Below, piece after piece: positions 41,236 to 49,658 of a stretch of DNA of 64,000 nt. The DNA is from Leifsonia sp052114085. Its GTDB lineage: Bacteria; Actinomycetota; Actinomycetes; Actinomycetales; Microbacteriaceae. The position numbers and the translations under genes were made by a program. Numbering within the stretch: the stretch's first letter is position 1; every line of letters starts with the position of its first letter. The notes below the pieces were generated by a model, which was not told the DNA's origin, ran no database searches, and saw only the letters and a list, made by a program, of their open reading frames with translations. Location of the stretch: NCBI RefSeq assembly GCF_052114085.1, contig NZ_JBFREB010000001.1, forward strand, positions 2,666,001-2,730,000. The letters run 5' to 3'.

Positions 41236-41729
41236 CGAGCCATCGTAGTTCGCGCCCCGGGCCGTGCCTGCCGTGTTTCGCCCGGTGACGGCCGCATCTG
41301 CCGGCGGATCAGTTCGAAGTCGTGGCGTGAGATCTCGATCAGCCCGCGGCGCAGCTGGTAGCCCCAATCGGCGCGGTCGCGGGTGAAGTCGAGGGCGCCG
41401 AGAAGAGGGCGGATGGGCATTGCGACCGCATCGTGGTCCCACTCGACCCGCCGCCGCCACGGCTTGAAATCGCCCGCCGGCCCCGTCATCGCCGGACCCT
41501 GCGTCACCTGGAACACGTCGTCGTCGGCCAGGCGCCCGACAGCGGTGAACTGCTTGAGCGGCTCGCCATCCGGATAGGTCGCACGCGGCGAGTAGTACAC
41601 GAAACCGTCGGCCGAGCCCATCCGCTCGAGGGGCGCTCGGGCCCCGTGATTGACCTGCGCGTAACCTCCGGCGACACCACGGAGGACGTGGTCGAGCTGC
41701 ACCACGCCCAGCCAGTAACGGATCGCCAT
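41232..41729 (-). CDS. EVE domain protein (165 aa)
   Basis: MAIRYWLGVVQLDHVLRGVA followed by GGYAQVNHG and FVYYSPRATYPDGEPLKQFT are typical of the EVE/PUA-like fold (UPF0310 group), which binds modified bases in DNA or RNA. The start at MAIRYW has GGGAG at good distance; the longer frame has none. It is the first gene of a two-gene operon with the ComB-like protein (GTGA overlap). Confidence 0.88.
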   Translation of the reverse strand: MAIRYWLGVVQLDHVLRGVAGGYAQVNHGARAPLERMGSADGFVYYSPRATYPDGEPLKQFTAVGRLADDDVFQVTQGPAMTGPAGDFKPWRRRVEWDHDAVAMPIRPLLGALDFTRDRADWGYQLRRGLIEISRHDFELIRRQMRPSPGETRQARPGARTTMAR

Positions 41730-41854
41730 GCTCCCGTTGTAGCGCACACCTCCGTCACTCGTGTCGAAACGAGCCACGGCGATTCGACGTGTCCGTGTGG
41801 GGCACGTGTCCGGAACCCTGTCCGGAGCGGGGCATCTGACGAGAGGATGGGACC

Positions 41855-42175
41855 ATGCGATTCGTGCTGATGGCACTCGCCGAAGGCGGCGAACAGGCCG
41901 CGACGCCGCGAGCGGAGCTCGACCGGTACGACGCCGACCTCGTCCGCGCGGGCGTCCTCCTGGCGGCGGAAGCGCTGGAGCCGCCGACCGCGGGCGTGTG
42001 CGTCCGCTTCGAGGGCGAGTCGCGCATCCTGAGCCGCCCCGCGGCCGGTGCGCTGAACCGGTTCTGGATGCTGGAGACGGCCGGCGAGGAGGAAGCCCTG
42101 GAATGGGCCCGGCGGCTGCCCCTCACCTCCGGCACGGTGGAGGTGCGGCGCGTGACGGGCGACGACGGGCGATGA
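41855..42175 (+). CDS. YCII-related protein, partner of an ECF sigma factor (106 aa)
   Basis: A small alpha/beta-barrel protein of the YCII/DGPF family (MRFVLMALAEGGEQAATPRA, then ARRLPLTSGTVEVRRV). Such proteins are regularly encoded next to ECF42-type sigma factors and are thought to sense a signal. GAGAGGA lies upstream of the ATG. The stop overlaps the sigma factor ATG by four bases. Confidence 0.88.
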   Translation: MRFVLMALAEGGEQAATPRAELDRYDADLVRAGVLLAAEALEPPTAGVCVRFEGESRILSRPAAGALNRFWMLETAGEEEALEWARRLPLTSGTVEVRRVTGDDGR

Positions 42176-43464
42176 GCCGGGGCGACGCGGATGACCGGGC
42201 GGCCGAGGCCCGGCGCGCGGTCGACTCGGTGTGGCGCATCGAGTCGGGGCGCCTCATCGCCGGGCTGGCCCGCTCGACCGGCGACATCGGACTCGCCGAG
42301 GAGCTCGCCCAGGACGCGCTGGTCGCCGCGCTCGAGCAGTGGCCGGACGCAGGCATCCCGCGCAACCCCGGCGCCTGGCTGACCACCGTCGCCAAACGTC
42401 GGGCGGTCGACGGCTGGCGCCGCCGAGAGCGCCTCGACGACCGCTACACGGCGATCGCGCACAACCTGGAGCAGGAGCTGGGCGACGACGACCCGGCGCG
42501 GGCGGCGCAGGAGCCGATCGGCGACGACCTGCTGCGGCTGGTGTTCGTCGCCTGCCACCCTGTACTCCCCCAGGCGGCGCGGGTCGCGCTCACCCTCAAG
42601 CTGCTGGGCGGCCTCTCGACCGAGGAGATCGCTCGCGCTTTCCTGGTTCCTCCCGCCACCATGGCGCAGCGCATCGTGCGGGCCAAGCGGACCCTCAGTG
42701 CGGCTGGGGTGCCGTTCGAGGTGCCGGAGAGGGCCGAGTTCGCGGAGCGCCTGGCCTCCGTGCTGGAGGTCGTCTATCTGATCTTCAATGAGGGCTACTC
42801 GGCGACGGCCGGCGACGATTGGATGCGTCCCGACCTCTGCCGTGAGGCCCTGCGGCTGGGGCGCGTGCTCGCCGAGCTCACCCCGCGCGAACCGGAAGTG
42901 CACGGCCTGGTGGCGCTGATGGAGTTCCAGGCGTCCCGGATCGGTGCGCGCACGGCACCGGACGGGTCGCCCATCCTGCTGCAGGACCAGGATCGCGCTC
43001 GCTGGGATCGCGTCCTGATCCGGCGCGGGGTCGCCGCGCTCGACCGCTCCGACACGCTTAGGCTGAGCAAGCGGCCCCCGGTGAGCCGCGGACCGTACGC
43101 GCTGCAGGCGGCGATCGCGTCCTGCCACGCGACGGCGACGACACCCGAGGCGACGGATTGGGAGGAGATCGTCGCCCTGTACGGCGCGCTGGCCGAACTG
43201 CGGCCGTCGGCCGTGGTCGAACTCAACCGGGCGGTCGCGCTCTCGATGGCGTACGGGCCGGAGGCAGGGCTCGAGGTGGTCGACCAGCTCGCGGTCGACG
43301 GCGCGCTGGCCTCGTACCACCTGCTCCCCTCCGTGCGTGCCGACCTCCTCCTGCGGCTCGGTCGCACGGCGGAGGCGCGGGTGGAATTCGAGCGGGCGGC
43401 AGCCATGACGGACAATGCGCGCGAACGGGAGCTGCTGCTCGCGCGAGCCGAGGAATGCCTCTGA
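42172..43464 (+). CDS. ECF sigma factor with C-terminal extension, ECF42-like (430 aa)
   Basis: Sigma region 2 is at residues ~15-85 (IGLAEELAQDALVAALEQWP, NPGAWLTTVAKRRAVDGWRR) and region 4 at ~120-175 (RVALTLKLLGGLSTEEIARA, PPATMAQRIVRAKRTL). Instead of ending there, the protein continues for ~250 residues of a helical, TPR-like extension (LYGALAELRPSAVVELNRAV), the mark of ECF42 factors. There is no anti-sigma gene; the YCII protein encoded just upstream fills the conserved partner slot. Confidence 0.92.
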   Translation: MSRGDADDRAAEARRAVDSVWRIESGRLIAGLARSTGDIGLAEELAQDALVAALEQWPDAGIPRNPGAWLTTVAKRRAVDGWRRRERLDDRYTAIAHNLEQELGDDDPARAAQEPIGDDLLRLVFVACHPVLPQAARVALTLKLLGGLSTEEIARAFLVPPATMAQRIVRAKRTLSAAGVPFEVPERAEFAERLASVLEVVYLIFNEGYSATAGDDWMRPDLCREALRLGRVLAELTPREPEVHGLVALMEFQASRIGARTAPDGSPILLQDQDRARWDRVLIRRGVAALDRSDTLRLSKRPPVSRGPYALQAAIASCHATATTPEATDWEEIVALYGALAELRPSAVVELNRAVALSMAYGPEAGLEVVDQLAVDGALASYHLLPSVRADLLLRLGRTAEARVEFERAAAMTDNARERELLLARAEECL

Positions 43465-43515
43465 GTACCGCATCCCGGCCACCGCATCCACCCGCGCCGG
43501 GGTGAGACTGGGAGC

Positions 43516-44082
43516 ATGCGCGTTCTGCTCAAGTTGACGCTCGACTGCGACCCCGATGCCGTTTGGCGTGCCCTGCAGAGTCCGACCGCGTTCCGCGAGG
43601 TGGCGATGCCGTGGCTCGACTTCCGGTCCGACGAGCCCGCCGGGTTCCCGACGACCTGGGGTTCGGAGCACCGCGTCCGGGTGAAAGCCCTGGGCGCTTT
43701 CACGGTGGGGACGCAGGCCATCCGCCTCGACACGCTGCGGTCCACCGACCCGCGCGAGCGGGCGACGCGCATCCTGCACGACAGCGGCGGCGGGACCGGT
43801 GGCGTCCTCGCCGCCATACCGCACCTCGACCACCGGATGGCCATCGCGCCGGACCCGGCAGGGCCCGACGAGCACGGACGGCTCCGGACGCTGTACCGGG
43901 ACCAGCTGATCGTGCGCGCGGGGGCGCTCACCCCGTTCGCCTGGTACGCCTTCTGGGCGTTCTGGCAGTGGCGCGGCGTGCGCCTGCGCCGCCTCGCGCC
44001 CACCTGGGCCTACGATCCGGAAGTGCGGGAGCCGGAGGATGAGCCGGCTCCGGCGGAGCAGACAGGAGCAGCGGAGAGATGA
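43516..44082 (+). CDS. SRPBCC-like protein (188 aa)
   Basis: The N-terminus MRVLLKLTLDCDPDAVWRAL followed by QSPTAFREV resembles the start of START/SRPBCC lipid-binding-fold proteins; the rest shows alternating strands and a final amphipathic helix. The ligand is unknown. GGGAG lies before the ATG. It overlaps the next gene by four bases and is probably co-transcribed with it. Confidence 0.72.
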   Translation: MRVLLKLTLDCDPDAVWRALQSPTAFREVAMPWLDFRSDEPAGFPTTWGSEHRVRVKALGAFTVGTQAIRLDTLRSTDPRERATRILHDSGGGTGGVLAAIPHLDHRMAIAPDPAGPDEHGRLRTLYRDQLIVRAGALTPFAWYAFWAFWQWRGVRLRRLAPTWAYDPEVREPEDEPAPAEQTGAAER

Positions 44083-44774
44083 CCAGCATCGAGCAGCCAC
44101 CGGCGGGTGCGGACGCCGTCGCCGACATCCCCGCCGTCCCGCGCGCTGTCACCGCCGTCCAGACCGCCGACTGGCGGCGACGGGTGTTCGCGATGTACGC
44201 CTCGGTCCGACGGCTCGCGGCCCACGACCCCGCTGAGGCGCACGCGTACTGGACATCGTGCCGGAACGACCTGTTCTCGTCGCACCCGGCGTCGCCGCTG
44301 ATGCCAGAAGACCGCGACCGGTTCACCGGCCTCCCGGTCGTGCCCTACGACCGGGACTGGCGTTTCGAGCTGCCGATCCATCCCGCCGCCGAACCGACAC
44401 GGATGGACGTGGAGACCGGGACCGACGGCGTCGTGCCGTTCGAGCTGCTCGGCACGGTGCGGGTCCCGCTCGCGGGCACGCTGGACGTCTGGCGGCTGTC
44501 GTCGCACGGCGGCGGGCTCTTCGTCCCGGTCAAGGATGCGCTGGCCGGGCGGCCAGGCGGAACGTACGGCGGCGGGCGGTACCTCATCGACACGATCAAG
44601 GGGGCCGACCTCGGCCTCGACGCGGACGACGGCGAGACCTCGCTCGTCCTCGACTTCAACTTCGCCTACAACCCGTCGTGCGCCTACGACCCGGCCTGGG
44701 CGTGCCCGCTGGCGCAGGCCGGCAACACGCTCGCGGTCGAGATCCCCGTCGGCGAGCGCTACGCCGGCGCCTGA
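44079..44774 (+). CDS. DUF1684 domain protein (231 aa)
   Basis: The C-terminal half has the DUF1684 pattern: GLFVPVKDALAGRPGGTYGG, RYLIDTIKGADLG, and LDFNFAYNPSCAYDPAWACP, with a conserved Asn-Pro-x-Cys-x-Tyr stretch. The activity of this family is unknown. No signal peptide is visible. Its start overlaps the SRPBCC-like gene by ATGA. Confidence 0.85.
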   Translation: MTSIEQPPAGADAVADIPAVPRAVTAVQTADWRRRVFAMYASVRRLAAHDPAEAHAYWTSCRNDLFSSHPASPLMPEDRDRFTGLPVVPYDRDWRFELPIHPAAEPTRMDVETGTDGVVPFELLGTVRVPLAGTLDVWRLSSHGGGLFVPVKDALAGRPGGTYGGGRYLIDTIKGADLGLDADDGETSLVLDFNFAYNPSCAYDPAWACPLAQAGNTLAVEIPVGERYAGA

Positions 44775-44800
44775 CCCGCCCCGGTCCGTAGCCGCGCGTG

Positions 44801-44857
44801 AGATTTGCGCCAAATCGCGGTTATGGCGCCGTCAAAACCGCGATTTGGCGCAAATCG
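44801..44857. repeat. Large palindromic intergenic element, copy 2
   Basis: Perfect inverted arms of 21 bases (44802-44822 and 44836-44856) surround a 13-base centre. Each arm holds GATTTGCGCCAAATC or its complement. It is the same element as near 24213. It lies between the convergent DUF1684 and HelR-like genes and could act as a bidirectional terminator. Confidence 0.8.
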
Positions 44858-44878
44858 TGCGGGTGAGGCGGCAGCGGG

Positions 44879-47125
44879 TCAGCGGGTGACCAGGGTGAGG
44901 CGCTGCGTCGGGCGGGTCATCGCGACGTAGAGGGATGCGGCCCCGCGCGGCGACTCCGCGGCGAGCGCGTCCGGGTCGGCCAGCACGACGGCATCGAACT
45001 CGAGGCCCTTCGCCTCGTAGCCGGTCAGCACCGCGATCGGGCGGGTGAGACCGGCGGCGCCGCGGCCCGCCGCATCCCCGAAGCGCTCCCGGATCGCCGC
45101 GGCGACCTCCGGGAGATCGGAGGCGGTGGCGATGACCGCGAGGGTCCCCGCGTCGTCGATGCCGCGATCGTGCGCGACCGCAGCGGCGACGGCCGCCGCC
45201 AGCGTCCGCGGCTGCGTCTGTTCCTCCGGCGCAGCGAATGCGTCGATCCGGCGGATGGGCCAGTCGCCCTCGCGCACCGCGCGGGTGGGGGTGATGGGCA
45301 GCCCCGCGGCGACGGCGATCCGCTCCGCCTCCCGCGTGATCTGCGCGGGCGTGCGGTAGTTGACCGTCAGCTCCTCCAGACGCCAGGCGTCCTTGAAGAC
45401 CGGCTCCAGCGCCTCCTGCCAGCTGGTGGCCCCGGCCGCCGACGCGACCTGGGCGATGTCGCCGACGATGGTGAACGATTTCATCGGGCAGCGACGCACC
45501 AGCACGCGCCACTGCATCGGCGAGAGCTCCTGCGCCTCATCGACCACGACGTGGCCGTAGGTCCAGCTGCGGTCTGACGCGGCGCGCTCCGCGGTGGTCC
45601 CGCGGTCGACCTGCTCGGCGAATCCATCGGCCAGCTGTTCGGCGCTGACGAGGCCCTGCACACCCATGTTGCGGATGGCCGCGCGAGCGTTCTCGAGGTC
45701 GCGCTTGCGCTGCCGCTCACGGTCACGGTCCGCGGGATCGGCGCGTCCTGGGAAGTCGCCCAGCAGCTCCGCCGCCTCGTCGAGCAGAGGGACATCCGAC
45801 ACGGTGAACGGCGCAGTGCGTTCGCGCAGGAGCGCAGCCCGCTGCTCCTCGGACCAGCGCGGCGTCAGCTCGGCGAGCCAGGCAGGACGGGCAAAGAGGT
45901 CCTGCAGCAGCTTCTGCGGGGTGAGCGGGAGCCACGCCGTGTTGAGGAGCACTCGCACGTCGTACGAGGTGCGGAGGTCCTCGCGCAGCACCTTCAGATC
46001 GGCGTCGTCGATGGTGGAACCTGCGGCACGGAGCTGCGCCGCAAGCTGATCCGTCAGCTCCGCCAGCGCACTCTTCACGAAGGTCACGCGGGCGACATTG
46101 TGCGGCTTGCCGGTCCGCTGCGCCTTCGCGAGCGCACGCTGGACGAGCTGCGGCTCCACCACGAGGCGTTCGTTCTCGACGACTACCGTCTGCGCCTCGG
46201 CCGGCGCCTTCTGCCGCGAGCGCACCGCGCGCGACAGCAGCCGTGCCATCTGCGCGGAGCCCTTCAGGACCGCCGCCTCCGGAGCATCCTCGGCCGTCGC
46301 CTCCACCCCCGGGAAGAGCTCGCCGAGGCTCGACATGACGACGCCGGTCTCGCCCAGCGACGGCAGTACCGCCTCGATGTAGCGCAGGAAGGCGGTCGAC
46401 GGGCCGACGACGAGCACCCCGGAGGTGCTCAGCCGCTGTCGGTTCGCGTACAGCAGGTAGGCGGCACGGTGCAGCGCCACCGCGGTCTTGCCGGTCCCCG
46501 GTCCCCCCTGAACCACCAGAGCACCGCGCAGATCGGAGCGGATGATGCGGTCCTGCTCGGCCTGGATGGTCGCGACGATGTCGTGCATGCGCCCGGTGCG
46601 CTGCGCCGTCAGAGCTGCCAGGAGGGCACCCTCGCCCTGCACCTTCTCGCCGGCGCGGTCGCCCTCCAGCAGCGCCTCGTCGAAGACGTCGTCGTCGATC
46701 CGCGTCACCTGACGCCCCGACATGGTCAGGTGCCGACGGGCGCGGACACCCATCCGCTCGTTCGCCGTCGCCTGGTAGAAGGCGCCCGCCTGCTGGGCGC
46801 GCCAGTCGATCAGCAGGGAGCGCTGATCCTCGTCACGCAGGCCGATACGACCGATGTAGCGGTGATCGGAGCCGTCGACCGCCTCCTCCAGCAGCAGACG
46901 GCCGAACACGAGCCGGGCATCCACGTCGCGGAGTTGCGTGAGTTGGTCTTCATAGAGCCGGGCGAACGCGTCGCGCTCGCTGCGGGCCTGGTGGTTGCTG
47001 CCGACACTGTCGCGGCGCACGCGAGCGAGCCGATCCTCGGTCTCGGCGCGCAGCTGATCCAGCCGCTCATACAGTCCCGAGACCACGGCGCGTTCACGCT
47101 CGAGCTCCGATTCCAGCACGCCCAT
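44879..47125 (-). CDS. helR: HelD/HelR-like RNA polymerase-recycling ATPase (748 aa)
   Basis: A superfamily 1 UvrD-like ATPase with a long N-terminal coiled coil (residues ~1-70, ELERERAVVSGLYERLDQLR) that in HelD/HelR reaches into RNA polymerase. Walker A is QGGPGTGKTAVALHR (~203) and Walker B VVVDEAQELSP (~523). SLYVAMTRPTQRLTLV is motif VI. HelR proteins remove stalled or rifampicin-bound polymerase. The ATG at 47125 has GAGAGG upstream, and TAGACT (47151-47156) is a likely -10. I see no rifampicin-associated element in the promoter. HelD versus HelR is not settled by sequence alone. Confidence 0.85.
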   Translation of the reverse strand: MGVLESELERERAVVSGLYERLDQLRAETEDRLARVRRDSVGSNHQARSERDAFARLYEDQLTQLRDVDARLVFGRLLLEEAVDGSDHRYIGRIGLRDEDQRSLLIDWRAQQAGAFYQATANERMGVRARRHLTMSGRQVTRIDDDVFDEALLEGDRAGEKVQGEGALLAALTAQRTGRMHDIVATIQAEQDRIIRSDLRGALVVQGGPGTGKTAVALHRAAYLLYANRQRLSTSGVLVVGPSTAFLRYIEAVLPSLGETGVVMSSLGELFPGVEATAEDAPEAAVLKGSAQMARLLSRAVRSRQKAPAEAQTVVVENERLVVEPQLVQRALAKAQRTGKPHNVARVTFVKSALAELTDQLAAQLRAAGSTIDDADLKVLREDLRTSYDVRVLLNTAWLPLTPQKLLQDLFARPAWLAELTPRWSEEQRAALLRERTAPFTVSDVPLLDEAAELLGDFPGRADPADRDRERQRKRDLENARAAIRNMGVQGLVSAEQLADGFAEQVDRGTTAERAASDRSWTYGHVVVDEAQELSPMQWRVLVRRCPMKSFTIVGDIAQVASAAGATSWQEALEPVFKDAWRLEELTVNYRTPAQITREAERIAVAAGLPITPTRAVREGDWPIRRIDAFAAPEEQTQPRTLAAAVAAAVAHDRGIDDAGTLAVIATASDLPEVAAAIRERFGDAAGRGAAGLTRPIAVLTGYEAKGLEFDAVVLADPDALAAESPRGAASLYVAMTRPTQRLTLVTR

Positions 47126-47387
47126 GGCCACCTCTCGTTTCCGGGCCGAAAGTCTACGACCTTCAGGTGGGCATGTGCTCTCAGCACTCATACGGCCGCA
47201 TGCCCTATGCTGAAGATCTGCGGGTCGAAGAATGCCCGCTGCGTCGTAGAACGCTTCGCGTTGCGCAGGGCCCAGCCCCGCACGCTTCTCTTCATACGGC
47301 GAACGATCGCGCCGCTCGGTGCGCTCGCCACCAGATCCGCTGCGGCACGACGCCCTCCGGATTCGCTGCCGGAAAGGCACCCATCTC

Positions 47388-48965
47388 TTGACTTCAACTT
47401 TCGCCCAGCTCGGCGTACCCGCCCCGCTCGTCGCCGTCCTCGCCGCCGACGGCAAGACCGAGGCGTTCCCCATCCAGAAGGACACGCTCCCCGATGCCCT
47501 CGCCGGCAAGGATGTGCTCGGCCGTGGCAAGACCGGCTCGGGCAAGACCATCGCCTTCGCCCTGCCCCTCGTCGCCCGCCTGGGCACCGTGCTCGCCGGC
47601 GGCCGCCGCCGTCCTGGACGCCCGCTGGCCCTCGTGCTGGCCCCCACCCGCGAACTGGCGACCCAGATCGCCGCGACGTTCCGCCCGCTGGCCGATGCCT
47701 ACTCGATGCGCGTCTCGACCGTCTTCGGTGGCGTGTCGCAGAACAAGCAGGTCGCCGAGCTCAAGGCCGGCGTGGACATCCTCGTCGCCTGCCCCGGCCG
47801 CCTCGAAGACCTCATGAAGCAGGGCTTCGTCAACCTCGACGCCGTGGAGATCACCGTGCTCGACGAGGCGGACCACATGGCCGACCTCGGCTTCCTCCCG
47901 GTCGTCACCCGCATCCTCTCCGCGACCCCGACCGACGGACAGCGCCTGCTGTTCTCGGCGACGCTCGACAACGGTGTGGACAAGCTGGTGAAGCGGTTCC
48001 TGCACTCGCCCGTTCTGCACTCCGTCGACGAGGCGAACAGCCCGGTCGCGGCGATGACCCACCACGTGCTGCAGGTGGACGGGGCTGACGACAAGAAGGC
48101 ACTGGTCGAGGCGCTCGCGTCCGGCACGGGCCGTCGCATCCTGTTCACCCGCACCAAGCACCAGGCGAAGAAGCTGGCCAAGCAGCTCACCGCGTCCGGC
48201 ATCCCGGCCGTCGACCTGCACGGCAACCTGGCGCAGGCGGCCCGTGACCGCAACCTCGCGGCCTTCGGTGAGGGCGGCGTCAAGGTGCTCGTCGCCACGG
48301 ACGTCGCCGCACGCGGTGTCCACGTCGACAATGTCGAGCTCGTCGTGCACGTCGACCCGCCGATGGAGCACAAGGCGTACCTGCACCGCTCGGGACGGAC
48401 CGCTCGCGCGGGCAGCGCCGGTGACGTGGTCACCGTGATGCTCTCGTCGCAGGCCGAAGACGTGCGGACGCTGCTGCGCAAGGCTGCGATCGCGGTTACC
48501 CCGCAGCGCGTGACGGCCACGTCACCGGCCGTGACGACGCTCGTCGGCCCGGTTGCGGCACGCGTTGCGCCGGCGCCCGTCGTGGCGCAGCCCGCCGGTG
48601 GCGGGAGCTCTCAGGGCGCGAACGCGCAGCGGAAGCGCGCGCGTCGTGCCGGTGGTGCAGGTGCCGCAGGCGGCGCTGGCACCGGCCAGGGCGGCTCAGT
48701 CCGCGGCGGCCAGGGCGGCGGCTCCGGCCGCGGCGGTCAGGGCGGCGGCTCCGGCCGCGGCGCTGCCGGTGGCGTGACCGCAGGCACCGGGAACGGTGCT
48801 GGTGCGGGCGGCGGATCGCGTCGTCGGAGCCAGCGTCCGGCAACCGCTCAGCCGGGTTCCGCTTCGCGCGGCGCCGGCCAGCACCGCGGCCAGTCCGCCG
48901 GGGGCCGCGACACCAGCGCTGCCTCCGTGCGCCGCGGCCAGGGAAGCCGTCGCGCTCAGGGCTGA
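47388..48965 (+). CDS. DEAD-box RNA helicase with Gly/Arg-rich tail (525 aa)
   Basis: The helicase core (residues ~1-375) has a degenerate Q motif region (TEAFPIQKDTLPDAL), Walker A GRGKTGSGKT (~46-55), APTRELATQI, VLDEADHMADLG (DEAD box), LLFSATLDN, VLVATDVAARGVHV and YLHRSGRTARAG. The last ~120 residues are Gly/Arg/Ser-rich with tandem repeats, an RNA-binding tail. The TTG start is supported by GGAAAGG and by homology of the first residues. The 262-base region before it contains small hairpins and an open frame ending in TTGA over the start, so the leader may be regulatory. Confidence 0.93.
   Translation: MTSTFAQLGVPAPLVAVLAADGKTEAFPIQKDTLPDALAGKDVLGRGKTGSGKTIAFALPLVARLGTVLAGGRRRPGRPLALVLAPTRELATQIAATFRPLADAYSMRVSTVFGGVSQNKQVAELKAGVDILVACPGRLEDLMKQGFVNLDAVEITVLDEADHMADLGFLPVVTRILSATPTDGQRLLFSATLDNGVDKLVKRFLHSPVLHSVDEANSPVAAMTHHVLQVDGADDKKALVEALASGTGRRILFTRTKHQAKKLAKQLTASGIPAVDLHGNLAQAARDRNLAAFGEGGVKVLVATDVAARGVHVDNVELVVHVDPPMEHKAYLHRSGRTARAGSAGDVVTVMLSSQAEDVRTLLRKAAIAVTPQRVTATSPAVTTLVGPVAARVAPAPVVAQPAGGGSSQGANAQRKRARRAGGAGAAGGAGTGQGGSVRGGQGGGSGRGGQGGGSGRGAAGGVTAGTGNGAGAGGGSRRRSQRPATAQPGSASRGAGQHRGQSAGGRDTSAASVRRGQGSRRAQG
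48705..48758 (+). repeat. Two 27-bp tandem repeats in the helicase tail
   Basis: Two units of 27 bases (48705-48731 and 48732-48758) differ at one position and encode GGQGGGSGR twice. The length keeps the frame. Confidence 0.8.
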
Positions 48966-48989
48966 CCCCCTCCATCGAGTACACGAAGA

Positions 48990-49024
48990 CTGCACGCCGG
49001 GAACGCTCCCGGCGTGCAGTTTTT
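48990..49024 (+). terminator. Intrinsic terminator of the DEAD-box helicase gene
   Basis: A perfect 13-bp stem (CTGCACGCCGGGA and its complement) with an ACGC loop is followed by TTTTT. It is the clearest classical terminator in the window. Confidence 0.92.
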
Positions 49025-49052
49025 GCGTACTAGATGGGGTTTGGGGATGCGG

Positions 49053-49658
49053 TCAGCGGGCGAGCAGTTCGACGCCCGCGATGACGCCGTCGATGAGTAC
49101 GGCGTAGCTGCGGTCGAGGTCGTCGGGAAGGCCGAAGCCGCCGCCGAGCTCCAGGGTCACGAATCCGTGGATGGCGCTTCGCAGCATCCGGATCGCATCC
49201 ACCAGCTCGTCCTCGGGCAGGCCGAAGCCGCGCAGCACCCCGGACAGCACCGTCAAGGTCTCGGCAGCGCGCGCCGCCAGCTCAGCATCCGCCGGATCGC
49301 TGCCGTCGGGCGCGACCTGCGCCGCTGCGTACCGGCCAGGATGCCGGTGGGCGAAGTCGCGGATGGCGTCCGCCGCGGCTCGGATCGCCTCCGGTCCGGC
49401 GCGGCCGATCGTCGCGGCGGCGAGGACGCGCGTCAACTCCGTCACCGACTCGATAGCCACCGACCGGCGCAGGTCGTCGAGCGAGGAGACGTGTTTGTAG
49501 AGGCTGGGCACCGCGACGCCCGCTCGTCCGGCCACCGCAGCGAGCGTCAGCTTCTCGAAGCCCGCCGTACCCCCGTCGTCGACGAGGTCGACCGCGACGG
49601 CCGTCACGGCGGGGCGCGTCAGCCCGGCCCTAGGCACGCGATGCCCAGGTCTCGCCAT
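49053..49658 (-). CDS. TetR family regulator (201 aa)
   Basis: The N-terminal helix-turn-helix is LTLAAVAGRAGVAVPSLYKHVSSLDDLRRS (given only as its span, residues ~37-66). The C-terminal ligand domain contains IHGFVTLELGGGFGLPDDLD, of the WHG type. It overlaps the end of the alpha/beta hydrolase gene by 29 bases and is therefore co-transcribed with it. The perfect palindrome in the promoter of the hydrolase gene is the likely operator, so the regulator would control its own operon. Confidence 0.9.
   Translation of the reverse strand: MARPGHRVPRAGLTRPAVTAVAVDLVDDGGTAGFEKLTLAAVAGRAGVAVPSLYKHVSSLDDLRRSVAIESVTELTRVLAAATIGRAGPEAIRAAADAIRDFAHRHPGRYAAAQVAPDGSDPADAELAARAAETLTVLSGVLRGFGLPEDELVDAIRMLRSAIHGFVTLELGGGFGLPDDLDRSYAVLIDGVIAGVELLAR

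Noticed and set aside
47126..47300. Rifampicin-associated element before the HelR-like gene
   Set aside because: I looked for the GGGGCTTGC inverted repeat on both strands and did not find it. A GGGGCTGGGCCC stretch is not a match.
47167..47391. 74-residue plus-strand frame whose stop overlaps the DEAD-box helicase start
   Set aside because: The TTGA overlap is suggestive, but there is no ribosome binding site, composition is not protein-like and the start lies upstream of the likely transcription start. Kept only as a possible leader feature.
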